Positions 1 through 6,879 of a DNA stretch of 9,853 nucleotides are shown here, piece by piece (the stretch's first letter is position 1; every line of letters starts with the position of its first letter). A program made the position numbers and the translations under genes. The stretch lies in NCBI GenBank assembly GCA_046313675.1, contig JBKBXU010000163.1:1-9853 (forward strand), given 5' to 3'. Under the pieces are notes generated by a model. The model saw only the letters and a program-made list of their open reading frames with translations, did no database searches and was not told the DNA's origin. This DNA comes from JBKBXU01 sp046313675 (GTDB taxonomy: Bacteria > Bacteroidota > Bacteroidia > Cytophagales > Cytophagaceae).

Positions 1-450
1 AATGCTTTGCTAAAGCTCCACGTAGCGCACTTTTTTAAAGGGCGTCCCATATAAAGCCCAATGCAATTGGGGCTCTACAACTGCTACTTAAAAGTGTTCT
101 GCAAAACAGAAATGTGCTATTTATCCTTTTGATTTTTATTCGAATCATGATCCTTACTTTCCAGGTGATTTAATACATAAATCAGCCTTTTAGCACAAAG
201 CTTTGCTAATGCTCCACGTAGCGCACTTTTTTTAAAGGGCGTCCCATTTAAAGCCCAATGAAATTGGGCTCTACAACTGCTACTTAAAAGTGTCCTGCAA
301 AACAGAAACTTGCTATTTTTATCTTTTGATATTTATTCGAATATTGAATCTTATTTTCCAGAAGTTTATTCATAAAGTCGGCCAGGTAGCACAATGCTTT
401 GCTAAAGCTCCGCGTAGCGCCCTTTTTTAAAGGACGTTCTATAAAAAGCC
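1..450. repeat. 196-bp tandem repeat, two full copies and a partial third
   Basis: Three copies of one unit lie head to tail: 1-196, 197-392 and about 393-450. Each starts at a GCTTTGCTAA core followed by CTCC(A/G)CGTAGCGC, a T-run and an AAAG-G-CGT block. The offset between successive copies is 196 bp both times. Copies 1 and 2 match at most positions along their whole length, including the shared CTACAACTGCTACTTAAAAGT block and GCAAAACAGAAA. They differ by scattered substitutions and small indels. Copy 3 loses similarity near 450, just before the promoter of the next gene. The array starts at the window edge, so more copies may lie upstream. The only sizeable reading frame across it (minus strand, about 475-284) is not conserved: the equivalent stretch of copy 1 has several stops. 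I regard it as non-coding. The function is unknown; it could be a small structured RNA, a REP-like element or a decayed mobile-element end. Confidence 0.85.
252..270. other. Hairpin inside the 196-bp repeat
   Basis: AGCCCAAT (252-259) and ATTGGGCT (263-270) are perfect inverted arms around a 3-nt loop. The same structure occurs in copy 1 at 55-74, where the right arm has one extra G (a bulge) and the loop differs by one base. A second small hairpin, GCTTT-GCT-AAAGC, begins copy 1 (4-16) and copy 3 (396-408) and carries one mismatch in copy 2 (200-212). Retention of paired arms in diverged copies suggests folded RNA or DNA. A short stem can also survive by chance, so the role is open. Confidence 0.55.
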
Positions 451-459
451 ACAACTTTT

Positions 460-492
460 TTGACGAAAACCCCATTTTTTTGAATAATTTTG
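460..492 (+). promoter_or_regulatory. Probable Bacteroidota-type promoter of the pectate lyase gene
   Basis: TAATTTTG at 485-492 matches the Bacteroidota -7 consensus TAnnTTTG exactly. A TTG at 460-462, inside TTTTTTGACG, is the best -33 candidate, but the 22-nt spacer is slightly longer than usual. Transcription would begin near 498-500, leaving a leader of about 55 nt before the ATG at 555. No Shine-Dalgarno sequence is visible and the start is preceded by AAAACTTATTT, which is ordinary for this phylum. The -33 element lies just beyond the last recognisable repeat copy. Confidence 0.55.
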
Positions 493-554
493 TTTACCTC
501 CCCTCCTTTCAAATGTAGTCCATTAAGAAAACAACAAACACGTAAAACTTATTT

Positions 555-3500
555 ATGAAAATTTTCTACTCAGGCATTTTCACACTACTTTTATTGTTAT
601 TTGGAGGTATTGAAATAGCTTCAGCCCAACCAACAGGTTTACGCACTTTTTATATTGCCCCTAATGGCAACGACAACAATTCCGGTACAGAAGCCTCCCC
701 TTTTGCCACTCTAAACCATGCGGTAGATATAGCCCGAGCCGGAGACGTGTTTATTATGCGGGGTGGTAACTATACCCATTCCAGTACCATTCAGGTACCA
801 AGCAGCAGAAGCGGAACTGCAAACAATCCGGTAATAGTGATTGCCTACCCGGGAGAAACTCCCGTTCTTGATTTTTCCTCACAACCAAAGGCCAGCAACA
901 ACAATGGTATCCGGCATTATGCCAATTATTGGCAAATAATCGGTATCACTATAAAAGAGGCGGGCCATAACGGGATCCGGATGGATGGAAGCCATAACAT
1001 ACTGGAGCGGATGACCGCCTACGGATGCCACGATACCGGTATCCATATGGCCGGTGGGGCATCGCACAACCTTGTCAAAAACTGTGACAGCTACCACAAC
1101 TTCAATACCACAGGCAATGTAGGAAACAATGCCGATGGCTTTTCGGCAAAATTCGACATTGGGCCGGGCAACCATTTTTACGGGTGCCGTTCCTGGGAAA
1201 ACTCGGATGATGGGTTTGACCTATGGAGAGCCCAAAGCACCATCATTATCGAGAACTGCTGGGTATTTGGCAATGGGGACGCCTCCGTTTTTGGTAACCC
1301 TGATGGGTTTAGGGGTAATGGAAACGGGATCAAACTAGGTGGCGATGGCGTACCGGGAGATCATATCGTCATCCGAAACCTTTCTTTTGACAACAAGGAC
1401 AAGGGATTTGACCATAACAACAACTCCGGTGCCCTGACCCTAAAACATAACACAGCCTATAACAACGGCAGAAACTATTATTTCCCGAACGACCCTGCTG
1501 ACGGGAGCAAGCGGCATATATATCAAAATAACCTGAGTGCCGTATCCAATGTCCTTGCATCCTTGTCCCCTAACGCAATAGAAGAAGGCAACAGCTGGCA
1601 AAGCGGACAAATGGTGACAACAGGCATGTTCGAGAGCGTAAACACCGCCTTGGCCAAATCACCACGTCAGGCAGACGGTTCCTTACCGGACATCGATCTC
1701 CTTAAACCTAAACCAGGAAGTTTTCTTATAAATGGTGGGGTTGACATTGGAGAACCTTTTTATGGTTCTGCACCGGATATAGGAGCTTATGAACTGGGCG
1801 GGGCTGTATCAGGAAATGCAACTTTATCACAATTGACAATAGATGGAGAAGCACTTGTAGGTTTTGACCCCAATACCACCTCTTATACGATAGAATTAGA
1901 CCAAAATGAAATACCTGTAGTGGGCGCAACCGCAGCAAGCGGAGCCACTTATTCCATTACACAAGCTACCAGTATTCCTGGAGAAGCAACCGTATTGGTT
2001 ACGGCAGAAGATGGTGTAACACAAAACACGTATACGATTTCCTTTACACGTGAAGCTGATTGCGCGGGCATTTCCGGAGGAACTGCATTTATTGACAATT
2101 GCGGCAACTGTGTGGGGAATACCGGAAACACGGGATGCCTAACCTTCATAGATGGCCCGGAGGCTTGTGCCTATGAGGGAGTCGTAGAAACACAACATGA
2201 AGGTTTTTATGGAGAAGGTTTCCTTAATGGGGATAATAAAATAGGGAACACCATACTTTATTCAATTTATGCCGAAAGCGCAACGACAACAACCATAGCC
2301 TTTCGCCACGCCAATGGAGCAGGCGACAACAGGAACATGGAACTGAGAATCAACGGCACTACACAAATTGCCAGTGTGGACTTCCACCCTACGGGAGCAT
2401 GGTCTTCCTGGGAAAGTGTATTTGTGACGATAGAATTAAATCAAGGGAGCAATACCTTGGAACTTGTTTCCCTGACAAATGGCGGAGGCCCTAATTTTGA
2501 CCTGGTAGCCTTATATGACGAAGGCGTTCTGCCAGGCAGTTGCGGAACCGATTGCCATGGCGATACCGGTGGTTCTGCAAGCATCGATGAGTGTGGAGAA
2601 TGCACAGGTGGGAATACCGGCCTGGAACCTAATGCCTCTTGCGAGATGGACTGCAACGGTGAGTGGGGCGGAGAAGCTTTTATTGACGATTGTGGGGAAT
2701 GTGTCGGAGGCCAAACGGGCGAAACAGCAAATTCCTCCTGCGAACAGGATTGTCATGGCGAATGGGGCGGAACTGCTTTCATAGATGATTGCGAGGTATG
2801 TGTAGGCGGAAATACGGGCATAGAAGCCAACACTTGCCCTACAACTTTCATATTCACAAACAACAGTGGGGACAGGCTTTGGAACAATCCCCTAAACTGG
2901 GATCCGGAAAGAGTTCCAGGCGCCGGAGATACTGCCATTATTCAAGGAGGTGAACTCCTTACACCTGATGGCATAGTAGCAACCATACTCAGGGTCGGTG
3001 AAAATGGCAATATCAGGATAATGAACGAAAGAGAAATCCAAACCATCAGATTAGAGGGCGGTGAACTAAGACTTATCACCGGAGGCTCAGAAGCTTCCCT
3101 GACATCAAATATCGAAGTGCTCAGCGACAGCAGGATCCAATCAAGAACCGAGCAGGCATTTCTGACAATTTATGGCACCATTTCGGGTAGTGCCAACCTT
3201 CAAACACTTGGTTCGGGAGAAATAATATTGGTTAACGATGGCTCCGAATATTCGGGAAACTGGGACATCACCGAAGGCACGGTAAGGGTTGCCAACAGCA
3301 GTGCGCTGGGTTCAGGTGAAGTACAGGTACATTTAGGCGCAAGTTTAAGTATAGAACAACAAGGGGTAGAAATTTCAAGCCTTGATTTGGAAGGCACCCT
3401 GCACCTTTCACAGGATATATCCATTAACCAATTATTTATAAATGGCACTGAAATAGGACCTGGAACCTATACATCCGAAGACTTCCCGGGACATATCACT

Positions 3501-4697
3501 GGAAACGGCACATTGACCATACCCGGAGAACCATGGGTATACGATTGCAACGGTGACTTAAGTGGCGAGGCCTTTATTGACGACTGCGGAGAATGTTCCG
3601 GAGGAAATACCGGCATGCAGCAGAATGCTACCTGTGAACAAGATTGCAATGGCGACTGGGGAGGAGAAGCCTTTTATGACAATTGTGGAGAATGCACAGG
3701 TGGCGAAACAGGATTGGAACCAGGAGAATTGTGTAAGCCTCAAATCGAAAACTTTGATAATACAGGGATAGAAGCCAATGCCGGGGAGCCCTTTACCATA
3801 GAAGTTCATGTAAGTGGCCCAGGTACCTTCACCTATCAGTGGTACTTAAACGATGTAGTTATTGAAGGTGCTACAAGCAACAACTATACTGTCAATGAAT
3901 CTTCTATAGAGGATGCCGGCACGTATTATGTGATAGTGACCAACGAATATGACCATACCATAAGCGAGTCAATAGAAGTTACGATCCACCCTGTTGATTG
4001 CCACGGAACACCAAATGGAAACGCCTACTATGACAACTGCCAGGAATGTGTAGGCGGAGACACCAACAAGGAAGCTTGTACCGAAGACTGCAACGGTGAT
4101 TTTGGTGGAACGGCCTATTTGGACAACTGTGAAACATGCGCCGGAGGAAATACAGATATTGAACCAGGTTTCACCTGCTCAAAACCTGTTATTGTAAATA
4201 TAATAACGGAAATTACTGCCGAAGAAGGAGAGGAAATCATCCTACAAGTTATCAGCACCGGCCCTGGGGATAATACCTACCAATGGTACCTTAATGATGA
4301 ACCTATTGAGGGTGCAGATGGTGCAAGCTTTACCATTCCTTCGGTTTCCTTATCCGATGCGGGTACGTATTATGTGATTATTACCAACGATAATGGCCAA
4401 ACCACGAGCTCGGACATTAATGTTAACATAGAAACTCCCACAAGCCAAATCCATATTGCCTTTGATAAAAAGTTAAAAATCTATCCTAACCCGACAAGCG
4501 AATTAATGTATTTACAATTTGACATATCAGAAAACCGGGACATTAGGATATTTAACAGCCTTGGCATAGAAGTACTACACCTAAAAAGTAGCAAGCAAAT
4601 AGAATTGATCAATGTTTCATCCCTTCCAAGAGGAGTTTATCACTTAAAAATAGAATTTGACGCGGCTCCAATAGTTAAATCCTTTATTGTCGACTAG
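555..4697 (+). CDS. Multimodular secreted pectate lyase, PL9 type, with T9SS sorting domain
   Basis: Predicted to cleave polygalacturonate by calcium-dependent beta-elimination outside the cell. A signal peptide spans about residues 1-24 (ASA/Q). The right-handed beta-helix lyase domain covers about 28-414. Asp194 (NADGF), Asp218, Asp219 (NSDDG) and Asp222 have the spacing of the calcium ligands Asp209/233/234/237 of Dickeya Pel9A, and Lys260 (NGIKLGG) fits its catalytic Lys273. Next come a cadherin-like beta-sandwich (422-498), a CBM35-like domain (533-656), an autotransporter-type beta-helix (763-990) with a PATR-like repeat near 886-920, two Ig-like domains (1066-1145, 1214-1292; each with YQWYLND and DAGTYYVI), and a type A T9SS signal (about 1303-1380; KIYPNP, RGVYHLKI). 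Eight Cys-rich repeats separate the modules. The size is far above a single-domain PL9. The catalytic assignment is strong, the exact substrate is inferred, and no pectin-utilisation neighbours are present. Confidence 0.93.
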   Translation: MKIFYSGIFTLLLLLFGGIEIASAQPTGLRTFYIAPNGNDNNSGTEASPFATLNHAVDIARAGDVFIMRGGNYTHSSTIQVPSSRSGTANNPVIVIAYPGETPVLDFSSQPKASNNNGIRHYANYWQIIGITIKEAGHNGIRMDGSHNILERMTAYGCHDTGIHMAGGASHNLVKNCDSYHNFNTTGNVGNNADGFSAKFDIGPGNHFYGCRSWENSDDGFDLWRAQSTIIIENCWVFGNGDASVFGNPDGFRGNGNGIKLGGDGVPGDHIVIRNLSFDNKDKGFDHNNNSGALTLKHNTAYNNGRNYYFPNDPADGSKRHIYQNNLSAVSNVLASLSPNAIEEGNSWQSGQMVTTGMFESVNTALAKSPRQADGSLPDIDLLKPKPGSFLINGGVDIGEPFYGSAPDIGAYELGGAVSGNATLSQLTIDGEALVGFDPNTTSYTIELDQNEIPVVGATAASGATYSITQATSIPGEATVLVTAEDGVTQNTYTISFTREADCAGISGGTAFIDNCGNCVGNTGNTGCLTFIDGPEACAYEGVVETQHEGFYGEGFLNGDNKIGNTILYSIYAESATTTTIAFRHANGAGDNRNMELRINGTTQIASVDFHPTGAWSSWESVFVTIELNQGSNTLELVSLTNGGGPNFDLVALYDEGVLPGSCGTDCHGDTGGSASIDECGECTGGNTGLEPNASCEMDCNGEWGGEAFIDDCGECVGGQTGETANSSCEQDCHGEWGGTAFIDDCEVCVGGNTGIEANTCPTTFIFTNNSGDRLWNNPLNWDPERVPGAGDTAIIQGGELLTPDGIVATILRVGENGNIRIMNEREIQTIRLEGGELRLITGGSEASLTSNIEVLSDSRIQSRTEQAFLTIYGTISGSANLQTLGSGEIILVNDGSEYSGNWDITEGTVRVANSSALGSGEVQVHLGASLSIEQQGVEISSLDLEGTLHLSQDISINQLFINGTEIGPGTYTSEDFPGHITGNGTLTIPGEPWVYDCNGDLSGEAFIDDCGECSGGNTGMQQNATCEQDCNGDWGGEAFYDNCGECTGGETGLEPGELCKPQIENFDNTGIEANAGEPFTIEVHVSGPGTFTYQWYLNDVVIEGATSNNYTVNESSIEDAGTYYVIVTNEYDHTISESIEVTIHPVDCHGTPNGNAYYDNCQECVGGDTNKEACTEDCNGDFGGTAYLDNCETCAGGNTDIEPGFTCSKPVIVNIITEITAEEGEEIILQVISTGPGDNTYQWYLNDEPIEGADGASFTIPSVSLSDAGTYYVIITNDNGQTTSSDINVNIETPTSQIHIAFDKKLKIYPNPTSELMYLQFDISENRDIRIFNSLGIEVLHLKSSKQIELINVSSLPRGVYHLKIEFDAAPIVKSFIVD
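2058..4178 (+). repeat. Eight dispersed Cys-rich coding repeats within the lyase
   Basis: Protein repeats of about 27-31 residues follow the pattern D-C-x-G-(x3)-G-x-A-(x2)-D-(D/N/E)-C-x2-C-x-G-x-T-(x)n-C. They start at residues 502, 666, 699, 732, 997, 1030, 1148 and 1178. All eight keep four cysteines, with 12 residues between the first two and 2 between the next two. They are arranged 1, 3, 2 and 2, always between larger modules: cadherin-like/CBM35-like, CBM35-like/beta-helix, beta-helix/Ig and Ig/Ig. Similar Asp- and Cys-rich repeats occur in other large secreted bacterial proteins. The even Cys count suggests disulfide-stapled rigid linkers, possibly binding calcium; that role is inference. 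Confidence 0.85.
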
Positions 4698-4702
4698 TTT
4701 CC

Positions 4703-4725
4703 AGGATCGACAAGGAACCGATCTT
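4703..4725 (+). terminator. Weak hairpin after the lyase stop codon
   Basis: Arms AGGATCG (4703-4709) and CGATCTT (4719-4725) pair over seven positions with one G-T wobble and a 9-nt loop, six bases after the stop codon. No T-run follows, so it would be a poor intrinsic terminator. It may only protect the mRNA end or be chance. Confidence 0.25.
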
Positions 4726-4738
4726 ATATGCCCAGTAC

Positions 4739-4760
4739 ATTTAACAGAAACCTGTTAAAT
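4739..4760. promoter_or_regulatory. Perfect 9-bp inverted repeat between lyase and pseudogene
   Basis: ATTTAACAG (4739-4747) and CTGTTAAAT (4752-4760) are perfect inverted arms around AAAC. The element sits 15 nt before the start codon of the broken gene at 4776. A TACATTTA at 4736-4743, one base off the TAnnTTTG -7 box, overlaps the left arm. This would fit an operator over a promoter. The palindrome could equally be a stem ending the lyase transcript, although no T-run follows on the plus strand. The regulator is unknown. Confidence 0.4.
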
Positions 4761-4775
4761 TATAAAGCTTCAGTT

Positions 4776-5169
4776 ATGAAAACAAAAATCATGTATTCCC
4801 TAACATTAGCACTCCTTTCTGCTGTTCTTTTTTAAAGTTTTAAAAACTCCAATTCCAAAAGTCAGCAGGTTGCTTACCTGCAACTAACGACCATTGAATC
4901 TGTAGTTTCAGGAGGTTTGGGACGTTCCAGAATGATTACAACAACTGACGACGGCAAGATGGAAGAAGTAAAAATGGATAATTTCTTCAGCCTTGCGGGT
5001 ATAAACTTTCAAAATGTCAGGAATAATGATCAAATGGTAACTGATAAATTAACCTCTTTGGCTAATCAGGGATGGGAGCTTATACAGGTAACCCCGGGTG
5101 TTTATTCGGCAGACAAAAGGTACAGGAATTTTTATAACCCGATATTTATTTAAAAAAGCCGGAAACTAA
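4776..5169 (+). pseudogene. Small secreted protein gene broken by a stop and a frameshift
   Basis: From ATG 4776 the frame reads MKTKIMYSLTLALLSAVLF, a typical signal peptide start, and then hits TAA at 4833-4835. The same frame continues with SFKNSNSKSQQVAYLQ and a well-formed body (ESVVSGGLGRSRM, FFSLAGINFQN, LANQGWELIQVTPGVYSAD) to a stop at 5151-5153. The last codons look wrong. Reading one base further on after the A-run at 5115-5118 gives GTGIFITRYLFKKAGN, ending at TAA 5167-5169. Removing one A would restore ADKGTGIFITRYLF. From memory, small flavobacterial secreted proteins of unknown function share the GGLGRSR, GWEL and ITRY(L/I)F blocks. A shorter intact protein from the TTG at 4917 is possible in principle, but it would lack both the export signal and the native tail. 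Decay or assembly errors are the alternatives. No function is known. Confidence 0.8.
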
Positions 5170-5197
5170 ATCATAATACCCGCTATTAACTCTTAAT

Positions 5198-5242
5198 AAA
5201 AAGCCAAATTAGAAACTCTGACTATTTTGGCTTTTTATTTTC
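5198..5242 (+). terminator. Strong intrinsic terminator before ispD
   Basis: AAAAAGCCAAA (5198-5208) pairs perfectly over 11 bp with TTTGGCTTTTT (5226-5236), and three more pairs form inside after one mismatch. The loop is about 9 nt and a T-rich tail (TTTTTATTTTC) follows. The near-symmetric A- and T-runs could make it work in both directions, though only plus-strand genes flank it. It lies 28 nt after the restored stop of the pseudogene and separates that unit from ispD. Confidence 0.85.
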
Positions 5243-5306
5243 TACCTCGTAAATACAAAAGACTTTACTATTTTTACCGTTAATAAATTTATAACAGAAT
5301 TAATTA

Positions 5307-5981
5307 ATGGACCAACTCAACCGATATGCGCTTATAGTTGCCGGAGGCAGTGGCACCCGCATGAACTCATCTATGCCAAAGCAATTTCTTGTAGTAGCTG
5401 GCAAGCCCATACTCATGCATACCATTGAAAAATTTCTGGAGGCGGATCCTTATACCCAAATCATCCTGGTGTTACCGTTTTCAGAATTGCTAACCTGGAA
5501 AGCATTATGTGTAGATTTTAATTTCCATAAAAAAATAAAATTGGCCGAAGGTGGAAAAAGCCGCTATGAATCGGTAAGAAACGGACTTAAAACCATCCAT
5601 GAAGATGAGGCCCTGGTTGCGATACACGATGGTGTTCGCCCTTGCATAAGCCCGGAAATTATTAATAAAAGTTACGAGGTCGCTGCCTTGTATGGCAATG
5701 CCATTGCCTCTGTTGCTTTAAAAGATTCAATACGCATGATCAGTTCAGAAGCTAACAGTTCTGTAGACAGAAATGCCTTTCGCCTTATCCAGACCCCACA
5801 GACGTTTCGTTTTTCTTTAATTAAAGAAGCCTATTCGTCTACCGAATTGCCTCACTTCACCGATGACGCAAGTGTAGCAGAAAATGCGGGAATGAAAATT
5901 TATTTAATTGAAGGATCATATCAAAATATCAAAATTACCATGCCTGAAGACCTTATGTTTGCAGAAAGTCTTTTGGGATAA
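5307..5981 (+). CDS. ispD: 2-C-methyl-D-erythritol 4-phosphate cytidylyltransferase
   Basis: Cytosolic enzyme of the MEP isoprenoid pathway. It joins CTP and 2-C-methyl-D-erythritol 4-phosphate to give CDP-methylerythritol and pyrophosphate. At 224 residues it has the usual length. The nucleotide-binding loop AGGSGTRM (12-19, with Arg18) and Lys25 (MPKQF) are present. So are GGKSRYESVRNGL (82-94), HDGVRP (107-112, Asp108 at the metal-binding position), VDRNAFRLIQTPQTF (153-167), TDDAS (185-189) and NIKITMPED (207-215, Lys209). These correspond to Arg20, Lys27, Asp106, Arg157 and Lys213 of the E. coli enzyme, so it should be active. A strong terminator lies upstream, so it needs its own promoter. 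TATTTTTA at 5269-5276 is an imperfect -7 candidate. The next gene follows after 37 nt on the same strand and may be co-transcribed. Ribitol-phosphate cytidylyltransferase is the related alternative, but no ribitol-phosphate genes are adjacent. Confidence 0.95.
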   Translation: MDQLNRYALIVAGGSGTRMNSSMPKQFLVVAGKPILMHTIEKFLEADPYTQIILVLPFSELLTWKALCVDFNFHKKIKLAEGGKSRYESVRNGLKTIHEDEALVAIHDGVRPCISPEIINKSYEVAALYGNAIASVALKDSIRMISSEANSSVDRNAFRLIQTPQTFRFSLIKEAYSSTELPHFTDDASVAENAGMKIYLIEGSYQNIKITMPEDLMFAESLLG

Positions 5982-6018
5982 ATTAAACTTAACATTATAC
6001 TCTTCTACAGAGGCTTAA

Positions 6019-6822
6019 ATGAAAATTTTATTTACCTTTCTTTTTCTTTCCGGTCTGAGTATCCTGAACAATTCTACTTATTGTCAAATACTTAATATTG
6101 AAAAATCACGCCTGGATAAAGACACAACTAATTACTTTGTAGGCAATGTATCAGGCTCTGTGAGTATGTATAACCGCAGCGCCGGCGTACGCAATCCTGT
6201 AAATTTATTTGGCTACAACGTAGGGGCTGATGCAGGATACATATCTCAAAAACATTCATATATGTTGATTAACAAATATGACTATCTCCGAATCAATGAT
6301 AACGTTTTTTTAAGTACAGGATTCAGCCATTTCCGCATTAATTTTAATCACAGAAAACCTTTTCATTTTGAAGCGTTTACCCAGTACCAATACGACAATT
6401 TCAGGGGATTGGATCCCCGCTTGCTGGCGGGTGGCAGCTTCCGATACCGCTTGTTGTATTCAGATAGGTTAAGTATAGTTTTAAGTACCGGCCTTATGTA
6501 TGAATATGAACAATGGGCACACCCCTATTTAAAAGATAATTTTACCGTGGTGGGCTTGATAAAGTCTACCAACAAAGCAGTTATACGATATAAGCTTAAG
6601 AGTTACCTGGATTGGAATGCTGTATTTTACTTTCAAAGCGGATACGACAGGAATATTTCAGCCTTTCGAAACAGGCTTAGCGGAGAGTCAAACCTGCTGG
6701 TTAAAGTCAGTAAGCGTTTTTCTTTAAAAACGTCCTTTTCATGGAACTACGAAGACAAACCTATTGTACCCATCACCCCTTTCATCTATTCCCTGACCAA
6801 TGGCATACAGGTAAATTTTTAG
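6019..6822 (+). CDS. DUF481-like outer-membrane beta-barrel protein
   Basis: A 267-residue exported protein. The N-terminus has a hydrophobic signal (about residues 1-23, ending near TYCQ). The rest is built of alternating polar and aromatic stretches typical of transmembrane beta-strands, such as FHFEAFTQYQYDNF, GGSFRYRLLY and LIKSTNKAVIRYKLKSYL. It ends in Gln-Val-Asn-Phe; a terminal Phe is the usual BAM recognition signal. The early ILNIEKSRLDKDTTNYF stretch followed by a strand resembles the DUF481 (YdiY-like) family as found in Bacteroidota. This is recognition from memory and not a profile match. ATG 6019 is favoured because the signal peptide begins there and AGAGG lies 5 nt upstream. 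It starts 37 nt after ispD with no terminator visible between, so a shared transcript is likely. The role is unknown; nothing in the protein links it to isoprenoid synthesis. Confidence 0.75.
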   Translation: MKILFTFLFLSGLSILNNSTYCQILNIEKSRLDKDTTNYFVGNVSGSVSMYNRSAGVRNPVNLFGYNVGADAGYISQKHSYMLINKYDYLRINDNVFLSTGFSHFRINFNHRKPFHFEAFTQYQYDNFRGLDPRLLAGGSFRYRLLYSDRLSIVLSTGLMYEYEQWAHPYLKDNFTVVGLIKSTNKAVIRYKLKSYLDWNAVFYFQSGYDRNISAFRNRLSGESNLLVKVSKRFSLKTSFSWNYEDKPIVPITPFIYSLTNGIQVNF

Positions 6823-6825
6823 AAA

Positions 6826-6855
6826 ATTGGAGATGAGCATATCCCCATCTCCGAT
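6826..6855 (-). terminator. Hairpin between convergent genes
   Basis: GGAGATG (6829-6835) pairs perfectly with CATCTCC (6846-6852) around a 10-nt loop. Three further pairs, one of them a wobble, extend the stem to 6826-6855. It sits in the 57-bp gap between the DUF481-like gene and the lipoprotein gene, which converge. Read on the minus strand the stem is followed by AATTTTCTAAAAATTT, a T-containing tail, so it best serves the receptor/lipoprotein unit. Read on the plus strand the tail is not T-rich. Confidence 0.6.
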
Positions 6856-6879
6856 TAACCCTTCCCGAACGAGTGTTAC

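Noticed and set aside
1..450. Possible CRISPR array because of direct repeats
   Set aside because: The repeated unit is 196 bp with no short-repeat/unique-spacer alternation, and no cas gene is in the window.
284..475. 63-codon minus-strand ORF across the repeat copies 2 and 3
   Set aside because: The corresponding stretch of repeat copy 1 has several in-frame stops, so the reading frame is not conserved, and no protein family is recognisable.
2511..2784. Overlapping ORFs on both strands within the lyase
   Set aside because: They are out-of-frame shadows produced by the Cys-rich coding repeats; neither has a recognisable domain or start context.
4917..5153. Intact 78-codon gene starting at TTG 4917
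   Set aside because: Coherent protein sequence and a signal peptide lie upstream in the same frame, and the natural C-terminus is in the next frame, so this is a fragment of a broken gene.
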